A DNA stretch of 64,000 nt from Cepaea nemoralis (GCA_014155875.1 JACEFZ010001353.1:1-64000); one strand, 5' to 3'; shown: positions 21,607 to 31,494, counted from the first letter of the stretch. Program-made: numbers and translations. Notes: generated by a model not told the origin, from the letters alone.

Positions 21607-22080
21607 GCGCAATGATAAACGTGGGCGGTCATGTTTCATCATCTGACGCGATCACCAAAGTCGTAGATCAGCTCAGCGTTCTTGTCTCGACCATACCACG
21701 TGGCCAAGCCATCCAGGTATTTACTTCTCTGTGACATCCCCTTGTTCTCTTCCTCTCAACCTTGCCAGTTATCACCATGTTCTCCAATTTATTTCTTCCC
21801 ATAACGTAAACAAAACATTGTGACTGTCTACGTCTAATTTCTGTAACGGTTTACACTTGTTTCTTTTAGGAATTGGTCCATGGTTTTCTGTTTGTCCGTG
21901 GGATTCCTGGCATTTTCCTCAGAAACCACATTTCCACAGTCATCAGATATTTTTCAGCTGTCTGCTCATTGTCCACGCTTCACATCCGTACAAAAGTACA
22001 GGTTCTAAGCACCTAATCATACCTCGTGTGTAAAGATTATCTGAGGGTCCGCTGTTTAAACTTTCTGTTGTACTGACTCA
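21431..22080. repeat. ~80 bp tandem unit hosting two LINE insertions
   Basis: The unit starting GTCGGTTGTACTGACGGAAG (21431) recurs in diverged form at 21511 and resumes after the RTE-R insertion (22021-22080). Shared text includes TAAAGATTAT and CCGCTGTTTA. LINE-1 inserted at the left edge and RTE-R inside the second unit. Confidence 0.7.
21547..22012 (-). mobile_element. RTE-R 5'-truncated copy with (GAT)n tail and TSD
   Basis: Read on the minus strand, decayed RTE coding sequence begins near an LLYGCE-type segment and runs to the end of the reading frame, then a (GAT)n tail (21547-21606). CTAATCAT flanks it at 21539-21546 and 22013-22020, an 8 bp TSD. Frameshifts and stops make it non-coding. 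Confidence 0.85.
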
Positions 22081-22500
22081 CATCACCAACAAGGCCCGCA
22101 GTGGATTTTCATCGAATATTGTCCTCCTGGCACACGTTTTAATCAGGGTATTTATGTATCAAACCCAGACGCACAATCGTATCCTGACAGCAAATTATGC
22201 TACGGGGTACTTCATTGTACATTGCACTCTCACACAACTATGTTATTAGTTGTGTTTTTCTTTGTATATTTGTAATGCCATGGACGCAGCAACCAGGCCA
22301 TTACCTGCTATTTAGGTGTGTATTTGTATTGTACACATTGGGCAACTAGGGTTAGAATTTCACGTAAGAAAATTGATATTATGATAATCTCCAGCTCGAA
22401 AGACATACCATAATGTGCGAGTCGTAACTTCCACATAAATGGGAAAATTCTTCAACACGTGAATCGGAACGAACTATTTCTGAATGGTTACAACATCTGA
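22081..22500. other. No recognised feature
   Basis: AT-rich stretch with no SINE, TIR or coding signal that I can defend. Confidence 0.45.
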
Positions 22501-22504
22501 GAGA

Positions 22505-22798
22505 AGGTGTCTTGTAGAGTAGAGATTAGGACAAGAATCGCTAAGGCCAAGATCGTATTGTAAAGAAGAGATTGGAACAAGAATCTATATGGCAAAGTTA
22601 GCCTTGTTGAGAGGAGATTAGAACAAGAATCGCTATGCCAAAGGTAGCCATGTAGCGAGGAGATTAAACCAAGAATCGCTATGACAAAGGTCGCTATGAC
22701 AAAGGTCGCTTTGTAGAGAGGAGACTAAAACAAAAATCTGTATGCCAAAGGTAGCCTTGTAGAGAGGATATTTGAACAAGAATCGCTACGGCAAAGGC
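22505..22798. repeat. ~57 bp degenerate minisatellite
   Basis: About five to six diverged units share GAGGAGATTANAACAAGAAT, CGCTATGNCAAAGGTNGCC and TTGTAGAGA. One unit has a short internal duplication (GCTATGACAAAGGTC twice near 22680-22705). The array ends where an RTE fragment begins. Confidence 0.85.
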
Positions 22799-23036
22799 TG
22801 CCATCTGCAAGATGGAAAACATGCCGACCAATTTTTAAGAAAAAAATGTCAATGGCAATGAGAAAAAACGTGTTAAGTGCTATATAGAACCTATACTGTT
22901 ATATGAATGTGAAACATGGACCGTGGGCAGACAAGATGAGAAACGTCTGATGGCAGTGGAAACGTCGTTTCTGAGAAACATGCAAAGCATTTCTTGGGAG
23001 CGGGATAAACGCCTTATTATTCTGAATGTGGTAATT
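22798..23036 (+). pseudogene. RTE-type LINE fragment (diverged subfamily)
   Basis: Parallels the 26.8 kb copy (GCAAGATGGAAAACATGCCG; AGAACCTATACTGTTATATG; GTTTCTGAGAAACATGCAAA) but carries stops and shifts. No (GAT)n tail is visible. Confidence 0.8.
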
Positions 23037-23049
23037 TGACATTGTACAG

Positions 23050-23093
<44 letters not shown>
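23050..23093. repeat. (TA)n microsatellite
   Basis: About 44 bp of TA next to the (GAA)n end of the RTE-type LINE. It may be part of that element's tail. Confidence 0.95.
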
Positions 23094-23095
<2 letters not shown>

Positions 23096-26000
23096 TCTTC
23101 TTCTTCTTCAGCATTCCGAGCCATTGAGGTTCTTTGCTGCAAATACAATCTGTCTCCATTCGTCTCTCTGGTGGACCTTCTCTTGCCAGTCGTTGATTCC
23201 AAGTGCTTGTAGGTCTGTATGTATATTATCTCTCCACCGCCTTCTTGGTCTACCTCGGGGTCTACGGTCATTTATTTCCTGAGTGTAAGCGAGTTTTGTT
23301 TCCCTATTATCTTCCATTCTTTCTATATGCCCCAGCCATTGTAGTCTATTAGCCTTCATGATACCAGTGATTAGCGGGGACTTAAACAAATCATAAATGT
23401 CTTTGTTACTTCTTCTTTTCCACTCTCCACTTTGTGTATCCCTAATGGGTCCAAAGATGCGTCTTAAAATTTTGTTCTCAAAGGTTTGTAACAAGGCTTC
23501 GTCTCCTTTCGTTGTACTCCAGGTTTCAGAGCCATACAGCACAACTGGTCTGATCAGTGTTTTGTATATTGTGATTTTGGTGTTACGAGATAGCGCCTTT
23601 GATTTTAGTAGATGTTGTAGTGCATAGTATATCTTATTTCCAGAGTTGATTCTAGTTTGTATTTCTTCCCTTATGATGTTGGAGCAGTTGAAGATTGTAC
23701 CCAGGTATTTGTATGTTTCCGTTCTTTTAATGGTCATATTATCTATTTGTATGTGGCCAGAGTTTTTAGCCATTCCGTCTCTTGAAATTACCATATATTC
23801 TGTCTTATCTTGGTTGATAACCAGCCCCATCTGTTGGGCTTTTTCCTTTAAGTGAGTCAATATTTCTAATGTCTTTTGTTCACTTTGCCCTATAATATCT
23901 ATATCATCTGCATAACCAAGCAGCTTGGATGTTCCTCCAATATCACATTCCTCCTTTACCTTCCTTACAACTTTCTCTAGAGCCAGATTGAAGAGTAGCG
24001 GCGATAGTGCATCACCCTGTTTCAAGCCAGACGTTATTTGGAAGGGGTCTGATTTCCTGCCTTTATATGTTACTATATTATAAGTATCTTCCATGCATAG
24101 TTTGGTCATGTTAATTAACTTCCTTGGTATTCCAAATTCCTGCATAACATTCCATAGACTATTCCTATGGACACTATCATAAGCCTTTTTAAAATCCACA
24201 AAAATGTTATGGAGATCTCTTTTATATTCCCAATGTTTCTCGGCTATTTGTCGTAAGATAAATATCTGATCTATTGTTGATCTGTTTTGTCTAAAACCCG
24301 CCTGGTAGTCACCTAATATGTCTTCTGAATATGGTTTTAGTCTATTTAGTAATACTGCGGATAGTATCTTATAGCTTGTGGACAGTAGTGATATTCCTCT
24401 ATAATTTCCACATTGGAACTTGTCTCCTTTCTTAAAGATAGGTATCAATAATGACTCTTTCCAGTCATGGGGTAATTCTTCTGTCCTCCAGATTTTTATT
24501 ATTAGTTCGTATAGCTTTAGATGTAATGCATGGCCACCTGCCTTTATAAATTCAGCAGCAATTCCATCAGTCCCAGTTGCCTTATTGTTTTTAAGTCGTG
24601 TGATTACATATAGGATTTCTTCAAATGTAGGTTCTTCAATTTGTGGTTCGCATGTTAGAACCTCTTCCTGTGGGAAAATGTTACTTGGAGCTTCACAATT
24701 TAGTAATTCAATAAAATATTCTTTCCATGTGTTGCACATTTCTTCATTGGTATTTATCATATTCCCATTTTTGTCTTTTAAACCATATGTGTTTTGTTGG
24801 TGCCCTCGTTTCATTGACTTCAGTACTTTAAAAAACTTTCTGGATTCATTTTTCTGGTGATTAGTTTCCATATCTTTGATTATATTACTCATATATTCTC
24901 GCTTCTGCTGTCTGACTATTTTTGTAGCCTCTTTACATTCATTTCTATAATGCTCTTCCTTTTGGATGTTATTGATGTCATTTAACCATACATGTCTGGC
25001 ATTCTTCTTCTTAGTGACTGCTTCTTCACATTTTTGATTGAACCATCTGTTCTTTCTATGCGTGGTTGACACACCGAGACCTTCTGCGGTAGATTGAAGT
25101 GTATTCTTGATGTTCAACCAAGTTTGGTCAACGCTTTCCTCCAAAGGGTTTTGAAAAGTTTCAAGTTTACATTTTATTTCATCTGTAAATTTCTCTTTGA
25201 CTGTAATGTCTTGTAGTTTTTCTCTGTTATATGTTGGGTGTAATCTTTGTAGTTTAGTATAGAAAGCTCTCTTAAGTTTTATTTTAAATTTTGCTCCAAC
25301 GAGGAAATGGTCACTGTGGCACTCAGCTCCTCTATAACTTCTGACTTGCTGTATGTTTGATGCATTTCTGTTGTTAATTAAAATGTGATCTATTTGATTA
25401 TAGGTTCTCTTGTCACATGATTTCCAAGTTTGTTTGTGTATATCCTTTCTTTGTAGTCTGGTACTGCTAATCTGCAGTCCTTTGGCTTCTGCCAGGTTGA
25501 TGACTCTCCATCCATTATCATTTGAAGTTGTATGTAGGCTTTCCATACCGGCCACTTTTTTATTAGTTTGCTCTCTACCTATTTTTGCATTGAAGTCTCC
25601 CAGCACAATCAGGATGTCCTGTTTGGGGGTTTCTTCTATGACATCTTCCAGATCATTATAAAAGTCTTCTTTAATATCATCTTCTTTCTCTTCAGTAGGT
25701 GCATGTACATTAATCATCGTTATATTTTTCCATTTACCTTTTATTCGTAATTTACTAATCCTGTCATTAAAAGCTTTAAAGTTTAAAATGTTCCCCCATA
25801 ACTCTTTTTTGATGACAAATCCTGTTCCTAATTCATGTTTATTTTGGGTGTTTCCTCCATATATTATAATCATTCCATTTTGCTCTAAAGTACCCTCTCC
25901 TGGCCACCTTATTTCTTGAATTGCTGTGATATCCATTTGATATTCAACCAGCTCCCGGGTTAGTTCTTCGGCCGCTCCAGCTCGATATAGTGTCCGTACA

Positions 26001-26110
26001 TTCCATGTTCCAAATCTCAAAAGTCCTTTAACGTTCCAAGGTCGTTGTCCAGATAAGTCAGTATTTTGTTTTCCCCTATTGTCCAGAGTCCACTGATTGG
26101 TTATTAGCCT
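23094..26110 (-). mobile_element. RTE-type non-LTR retrotransposon LINE-2, apparently intact
   Basis: A single long frame is followed on the minus strand, after its stop, by five GAA/GAG-type triplets and (TA)n. The 5' boundary is uncertain; about 90 bp of leader before the first ATG is plausible. I found no TSD. Base composition is clearly more AT-rich than LINE-1. Confidence 0.85.
23108..26020 (-). CDS. LINE-2 ORF: endonuclease and reverse transcriptase
   Basis: 970 codons without a stop. The N-terminal endonuclease begins with GTWNVRTL at residues 4-11 (N7), with E36, D142/N144 in GDFNAKIG, D211-H212 and the S-D-H triad at 236-238. The reverse transcriptase spans about 475-740: D609 in FVDFKKAYDSV, GLKQGDALSP at 665-674 and YADD at 703-706. 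The C-terminus has RRPRGRPRRRW, the Arg-rich motif usual near the end of RTE-like proteins, then ends at NLNGSEC. The length and single frame fit RTE-type elements, which lack RNase H and a separate ORF1. Database entries for related proteins are often labelled craniofacial development protein 2-like; that label comes from the endonuclease fold and is not a function. Confidence 0.93.
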   Translation of the reverse strand: MRFGTWNVRTLYRAGAAEELTRELVEYQMDITAIQEIRWPGEGTLEQNGMIIIYGGNTQNKHELGTGFVIKKELWGNILNFKAFNDRISKLRIKGKWKNITMINVHAPTEEKEDDIKEDFYNDLEDVIEETPKQDILIVLGDFNAKIGREQTNKKVAGMESLHTTSNDNGWRVINLAEAKGLQISSTRLQRKDIHKQTWKSCDKRTYNQIDHILINNRNASNIQQVRSYRGAECHSDHFLVGAKFKIKLKRAFYTKLQRLHPTYNREKLQDITVKEKFTDEIKCKLETFQNPLEESVDQTWLNIKNTLQSTAEGLGVSTTHRKNRWFNQKCEEAVTKKKNARHVWLNDINNIQKEEHYRNECKEATKIVRQQKREYMSNIIKDMETNHQKNESRKFFKVLKSMKRGHQQNTYGLKDKNGNMINTNEEMCNTWKEYFIELLNCEAPSNIFPQEEVLTCEPQIEEPTFEEILYVITRLKNNKATGTDGIAAEFIKAGGHALHLKLYELIIKIWRTEELPHDWKESLLIPIFKKGDKFQCGNYRGISLLSTSYKILSAVLLNRLKPYSEDILGDYQAGFRQNRSTIDQIFILRQIAEKHWEYKRDLHNIFVDFKKAYDSVHRNSLWNVMQEFGIPRKLINMTKLCMEDTYNIVTYKGRKSDPFQITSGLKQGDALSPLLFNLALEKVVRKVKEECDIGGTSKLLGYADDIDIIGQSEQKTLEILTHLKEKAQQMGLVINQDKTEYMVISRDGMAKNSGHIQIDNMTIKRTETYKYLGTIFNCSNIIREEIQTRINSGNKIYYALQHLLKSKALSRNTKITIYKTLIRPVVLYGSETWSTTKGDEALLQTFENKILRRIFGPIRDTQSGEWKRRSNKDIYDLFKSPLITGIMKANRLQWLGHIERMEDNRETKLAYTQEINDRRPRGRPRRRWRDNIHTDLQALGINDWQEKVHQRDEWRQIVFAAKNLNGSEC

Positions 26111-26114
26111 TCTT

Positions 26115-26500
26115 CATACGTTTACAATTTGTTCATTCCAATTTCCACTGACGATGACCTTCGGGTGACAGACGGCATCCCCCCGGCTAGCACTGCTTCC
26201 GGTGCCTCGTTGTGACCGCCTGATTACGTCTCGGGTTAGTATCATCTCCCAGTTTGACAACAGTTTCAAAAGAATTATATAGCCAGTTAACCCGGTCAAC
26301 AAATGCTCGCAAAAGTCGGATGTGTCGGCCTAACGGCGCAAGAACGCGGTTCTGCTGTAAACAAGCACAACGCAATCACATCCGAAAGAAAAAAAACTCC
26401 GGATGAAAGCAGAAGAGTCTTAATCCTTAGATAACCATTCCGATAACTCGGATTAGTTTTTCACGATAAACCCAAAGACGAAAACGGAAAGGTTTGTTTT
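26115..26500. other. Unassigned, possibly LINE-2 5' leader
   Basis: GC-richer than the LINE-2 frame. It could belong to the element's 5' untranslated region, but no boundary is visible. Confidence 0.35.
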
Positions 26501-26505
26501 ATTAA

Positions 26506-26707
26506 CCTATTCAGTGCCACACAAAAAGTTTGGACCAAACAAAATCGGCTGGCGGGAAATGGTTTGTTTCAGTTTTACTAAACGTGTTGTTAATATAATA
26601 GCAGACATGTTTTGTAATGCAATGACAACATCTCGGCAATGTATAAGCCAATGGCATGCCACAGGAAGTCATTTAAGACGATTAATCATCCCGTGGCAGT
26701 TAATTGG
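26506..26707. mobile_element. piggyBac-type MITE with TTAA TSD
   Basis: 202 bp between TTAA at 26502-26505 and 26708-26711. The ends CCTATTCAGTGCCAC and GTGGCAGTTAATTGG are inverted repeats matching at 12 of 15 positions. There is no coding capacity. TTAA targets and CC-starting TIRs are characteristic of piggyBac. A diverged relative lies at 41.8-42.0 kb. Confidence 0.82.
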
Positions 26708-26804
26708 TTAATGAACGGACACTCGTCTGCCGACCGGGTGGTTAAGGGTTAGATCTGCACCTGAACTGTTTGGATATTTGTGGGCATTGGCCTGATTGAA
26801 TTAT

Positions 26805-27316
26805 TGCCATTGCGAAGGTAGCCTTTTGCAAGATGAAAAACATACTGACCAATAAAAAGATATCGATTGAAACGAGAAAAAGAGTGTTGAGGGGATACAT
26901 AGAACCTATACTTTTGTATGGATGTGAAGTGTGGACAATAAGCAGTCAAGCTGAAAAACAGCTGATGGCTGTGGAAATGTGGTTTTTGAGGAAAATGCAA
27001 AGAATACCATGGACAGACAGAAAAACCAATGAACAAGTCCTTCAAGAAACAAATGAAGTTCGTAAACTGATTAGAGACATTAGACGTAGACAGTCAAACT
27101 TTTTTGGGCATGTTATGAGAAGAAATGAATTGGAGAACTTGGTGACAACTGGCAAGATCGAAGGGAAGAGACCAAGAGGAAGATCGAGAAGTAAATACCT
27201 GGATGGCTTGGCCACATGGCATGGTCGAGACAGGAACACGGAGCTGATCCACGACTCTGATGATCGAGTGAGATGGCAGAACATTACCGCCCACGCTTAC
27301 CGGCATGGCACATGAT
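26805..27316 (+). pseudogene. RTE-R C-terminal fragment, best-preserved copy
   Basis: A 160-codon frame (26833-27315) contains YIEPILLYGCEVWT (palm/thumb region), FGHVMRRNELENLVTTGKIE, the Arg-rich KRPRGRSRSKYLDGLA and the end ITAHAYRHGT. It lacks the endonuclease and the catalytic YADD, so it is a 5'-truncated insert, not an enzyme. Its end reads ATGATGG, a minimal (GAT)n tail. It serves as the reference for nine other RTE-type fragments in this window. Confidence 0.88.
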
Positions 27317-27329
27317 GGAAATGGACCCG

Positions 27330-27535
27330 ATTCCCGAGTCATCATCTCATGTCATCTTGTTCCTCTTGTAGCTTGCGCTGGCGAGGTGAAGCATAAGCAG
27401 CAGGCTTTCTGAACGTGAAGCCAACGTTTAAGTTCACGTAAAGGCTAATGCAGGGTTGAACCACCTACCCCGCCACCAGTGGACCGGAAGTTTCAAAGTG
27501 AGGCCCTTATCCTTCCGACCAGGTCGACGTCTATG
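27330..27535 (-). mobile_element. tRNA-derived SINE remnant
   Basis: The minus strand reads CTGGTCGGAAGGATAAGGGC (A-box region) and about 45 nt later GGTTCAACCCTGC (B box). Its 3' end (CAAGATGACATGAGATGATG on the minus strand) resembles the end of the LINE fragment at 36.6 kb. Confidence 0.55.
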
Positions 27536-27554
27536 TCACTGTAATCGTATAAAC

Positions 27555-27916
27555 CAGGGGTGGGCAAACGTTTTGTGCGTAGGGCCACATTGACAAATGT
27601 AAAGCTATTGGGGGGCCGCATATATATTATGTCCACTTTGTTTACAGCAACCTATCACAATAAGTAATTATGAATTATTTATAGGTTATTAAACAGTATG
27701 AATAACTAATTATTGCAATAATATAATAGTAGAAAATTAAAAGAAATTTTATCAAAATGTTAAAATAATCATAACGGTACATGAAATTCTGTAAAATTCA
27801 ACAAGATAACTTAAAAACGAAGCAATATTTTTGTTAATTTCTAAATGCCCCCGAGGGCCGCATAATATCAATTGCTAGCCGCATGCGGCCCGCGGGCCGT
27901 AGTTTGCCCACCCCTG
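27555..27916. mobile_element. hAT-type MITE, 362 bp, with 8 bp TSD
   Basis: Perfect TIRs CAGGGGTGGGCAAAC and GTTTGCCCACCCCTG, with GGCC-rich subterminal text. The TSD is GTATAAAC/GTATAAAT (7 of 8). The interior is AT-rich and non-coding. hAT elements make 8 bp TSDs and often start CAGGG. Confidence 0.93.
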
Positions 27917-27924
27917 GTATAAAT

Positions 27925-29313
27925 AAACCATGACAGAATTAATCAAACAACGAAAGGGATATATTTCCGCAACCCTTTAAAGCCATTTCCTAATACACAT
28001 GTACAGCAGGCGCAGAATAAAGCGTCGTGAACCGCAGTACTCCTCGGGCCATATTTGTGATTCGGACCGTAATCATAAAAAAACTTCTCCCGTCTTTCGC
28101 CCAAAGAGACAATGTCGCCAATACAGTGATATTTTATCATCGGTGAAATAACATCCTTGCGCTTATTTCCTCAACACAATTTCCAGGTTCGTTTTCTGTC
28201 CGCGTGTTTATTTATGTAGACTCTGTGTTTTCCCAGACGGACAAAGTAACCTTTCGCTCCGATAGCAAGTGGAATTTCAGATTTCCCGCTGGAATTGTGA
28301 AATTCTATCACAGAAAACCATCGCTCATGTTGTGGGGACCGAGATAAGAATGCCGTTGTATTCTCTAACGGCATCACCAAATGTATGTTATCAGCTATAA
28401 CATGAAACATAGGGTGTTCTCGTGTGGCCAGTAGCGCTATGGTCTCATCTGGTGGACATTGCACAGCTTTGCAGCAGAGCTGTCAGAATTCAATTTCTAG
28501 CTGAAGATTTCTTGTGACAAAACACAGAAGCGGTCGTCAAACTTCATAGCTTAATTCCATAAATGCTCGCGAATACCATACGTAAGCAAACAGCAAGCAA
28601 ATGGTCATTTGTCTATTATCCCGATCGCTTTCAACCTCATAAGAGAAGTTATAATTAGGGCCCATCCCAGTCTCATATTACTAATCCTGAGACGAAACCA
28701 CTCACACTTCGGAAATTCATTTGAAAAGGACTGTAGTTCATAGAAAGTAATGGCGTGTAATAATTGGCAAATTATATATAACAATACAGAGGCAAATTGT
28801 TCAGTTGGAATTCTATATAGCCGGGGAATAATATAAATACTCAAATGGCCCCTGGAAAGATTCCCCTTCCCTACTATATAGAGATCTTTCGCCTACCGCC
28901 ACAAACTTGAGACCATAACCAACAACTATCGGTCGACTGCTTGCTAGTTCAACCCGTAAGATGATCACATGGTTTTACTTTCCCATGTTGCGGACCCACA
29001 CGAATATTCCACATTTCCCAAAGATGATTACCGGAGAGACGTCAAAAATTTCGGAAAGAAAGTCGATGAATGAAGACAGTGTCATGGAGGAATATTATCC
29101 GCAGGGTTGATCCAGAAAACCAAAGGCCGAGATCTGCGGTGAAACATGAACGCCTATGCCAGCTAGCAAGGCACTTTATTACGATGATGATCCCTAGACT
29201 AGGACAGGAGTTGTGCTAGTGGGATCTAAAGTATTTATAAATGCATTTCTTGTATTTTCCTGATGACTTCAAGGTGTCCACAGAGATATAAGCGCGTATT
29301 ACATAGTTAAAGT
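27925..29313. other. No recognised feature
   Basis: About 1.4 kb, relatively repeat-poor. Frames of 65-97 codons on the minus strand (28171-28464, 27943-28140, 28605-28844) show no domain that I can name. Confidence 0.5.
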
Positions 29314-29542
29314 TAGTTGCATGTCCTATACAGAACGTCGCAGTCAACCCCAGCATTTTGTTGGCTGCCTGTGATTTTTTGGCAAGTTTATGTTCTGTAG
29401 TTGGCCATCGCTTTATGAACGACTGGTATAAATTCCACTGTACGAAACCCAACGCAAGGCGGTCTGCTGCCAAATCGCCTGTAGCTGAGTTTCGAACACG
29501 GTATGCGGATTACGATCTCCGCCCGTAACCCATTCTCCGCAT
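29314..29542 (-). mobile_element. SINE-D copy 2
   Basis: On the minus strand: head with GGAGATCGTAATCCGCATAC, B box GTTCGAAACTC, then the core to the TGTATAGGACATGCAACTAA end. Matches copies at 43.3, 48.3 and 56.3 kb. Confidence 0.85.
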
Positions 29543-30038
29543 AACAAGGCGAAATTGGGAGTAAAGTATCTAAGCCTTACAACTCAACAGTTCGCCCTTA
29601 AACCGTCTCCCCCATTACTCGCGGTCCAGCGCAGCCGCTAAACACGTAAAACTCCGGCGACTGACCTTTCACACACTCTTTCAAACTGAACGAAATTGAA
29701 CGAACTCCCGGACACAACAATCAATAAAGGCGTGAAGTAACAACATCAAATGTTCACAAGGCTGCGTGTTGCAGTCCATTCAAGTCTTCTTTTCCCTATG
29801 GCTCGGCCATTTTTTGTTTCTTGTTCTTTAGTTCGCTTAATACCAACTGCGAAGGTCTTTATTATCAGTCTGTGAGAACCTATCTGTCTTCCCCCAACGT
29901 ACGTACACATAACACTCTTATAAAGACCACGCCGGAGGGGAAGGTAGAAGGTAGAGACCATACAAGTGGAAAGATAACATCAAAGAGGTGGACGACAGCA
30001 GTCTGACAGAATGTACAGTCATGGTGATAGACAGTGTT
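29543..30038. other. No recognised feature
   Basis: Short frames only. Confidence 0.45.
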
Positions 30039-30050
30039 GGAGATCCAATG

Positions 30051-30382
30051 CTTGCTTGCTTGTGTTCGTTGGCTTGAGCTCCAACGTGAAGTCCTGTATG
30101 TCGGATGAAGGCATCCTGTTGTCCAACATCAGTGTGATGTCATACAGGACCTGAGGTTTGCGTGAGTATCCGTTGTCCCATGTCTGGCTTATTGGTGTGC
30201 AGACTGGTGGTTCCTCGTCATACAGGCAGACACTCTCCGACTTCGGAGGAATCGGCGATCCTATTGACTTTAGCCAGGACCCCGAAGGGACCTGTTGCCC
30301 AGGACGCTCGGCGAGGACGCGTCAATAGGTCTTGGCCAGTATATAACCCGGCCCTGGTGCCTTGGAAACACCTCTGCGTCCC
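30051..30382 (-). mobile_element. RzR retroposon copy 2 with TSD
   Basis: 332 bp on the minus strand, from GGGACGCAG (30382) to the AAGC tail (30051). GGAGATCCAATG is duplicated perfectly at 30039-30050 and 30383-30394. Very similar to copies 1 and 3 (roughly 95 percent by eye); several differences are CpG-type transitions. Confidence 0.93.
30260..30382 (-). ncRNA. HDV-like self-cleaving ribozyme in RzR copy 2
   Basis: Numbering from the element's first base: P1 is 1-7 with 76-82 (GGGACGC/GCGUCCU, a G-U wobble at the predicted cleavage site). P2 is 54-62 with 115-123 (CCUAUUGAC/GUCAAUAGG, 9 bp). P3 is weak (63-65 with 73-75, two Watson-Crick pairs plus G-A). L3 is UCCUCGC, with CC available for P1.1 to GG at 83-84. 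J1/4 is GGGCAAC. P4 is 89-96 with 101-108, UUCG loop and one U-U mismatch. J4/2 is GCUAAA, where C110 would be the catalytic base. J1/2 is enlarged (46 nt) with its own CCAG/CUGG stem. Confidence 0.78.
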
Positions 30383-30628
30383 GGAGATCCAATGAAGACA
30401 ACCTTCATTGTGGAGACGGCACCTGATTAATTTACTGACAGAATGTACGTACACTATCTCGCCTTCACCGTATCAACTAAGCTTATTGTTCCATACTATC
30501 GTGTTTGTGCGTGTGTATGTCTGACGTTACACGCACCCCAAACGAATGCACGCCAGAATAAACAACTAAACAATCAGACTAAAGGCTGGCAGACGATGAC
30601 GATAATCAATTTGCGGGTGACCATTTGA

Positions 30629-30740
30629 AGATGAGAGAGTGAGGGAGAGAGAGAGAGAGTGAGGGAGAGAGAGAGACAGAGCAAGACAGAGAGAGAGGGA
30701 GGGAGAGAGATGGAGGGAGGGAGAGAGAGAGAGAGAGGTG
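30629..30740. repeat. Imperfect (GA)n/(GGGA)n tract
   Basis: Interrupted GA repeats with GAGGGA and GACAGA units. Confidence 0.93.
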
Positions 30741-31256
30741 AGAGAGCAGGAGCGCGCACACACATACCTTACAAACATGCACTCACATCATACTGGCTAA
30801 AAGCCACACACGGCAAGGTCATACCTGTAAACCAATAATCTGAGCTCTGTTCACCTGTGCCGCCGGGCCCGTCCACCTGTAAACAGGTAGTGTCTGTGCC
30901 GCCATCTTCCCCCAGCGACTGCTGCACAGCTCGCGCAGTCCCTATCCCTCCCCTCCCGATCTCCTGAGTATGCAAATGCCAAAATGCCAGATAACACGGC
31001 GCCCATTTTAGAATAGCAACACGATGTGTACGAGCTACGGAGAAGGTCAATATTCATGGACTCGGGCAATTCATGGCAGGCATGCAGTTATTACGTGGCA
31101 TCTCCAAGAGGATTTTGTAATTACTTGGGAGATATCGACAGGGTTTAGAAAATACGTGCGATCCTGGTTTACATTTCAGGCTTCAATGAAATATATTTAA
31201 CCGATAGACAGAAGGTCGAAATGGCTGAAAGGTTTAACGTGCTTAAACCGCCTCTT
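30741..31256. other. No recognised feature
   Basis: No coding or repeat signature beyond short imperfect motifs. Confidence 0.45.
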
Positions 31257-31288
31257 CCCATTGGGGGGGGGGGGGGGGGGGGGGAGGG

Positions 31289-31375
<87 letters not shown>

Positions 31376-31494
31376 CCTTATTCTTCAGACCGGTCGTTTG
31401 GTCTTAAAATGTCGACTTCTCGATCAGAAAGCAATGGCAAGCTATTGAACGTAAACGGCAAAGGACATGCAATTTTAACGGATGAATAAGGGTG
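31257..31494 (+). repeat. (G)n(GA)n block, copy 1, with SINE-core tail
   Basis: CCCATTGG leads into a G tract, then about 90 bp of (GA)n, then a ~120 bp unique segment. That segment contains CAGAAAGCAATGGCAAGCTA (SINE core) and ends AATAAGGGTG. An almost identical block lies at 35311-35530 in the same orientation. Confidence 0.9.

Noticed and set aside
27042..27345. Antisense frames over RTE-R, SINE-C/D and LINE coding regions
   Set aside because: Shadows of the sense-strand element sequences.
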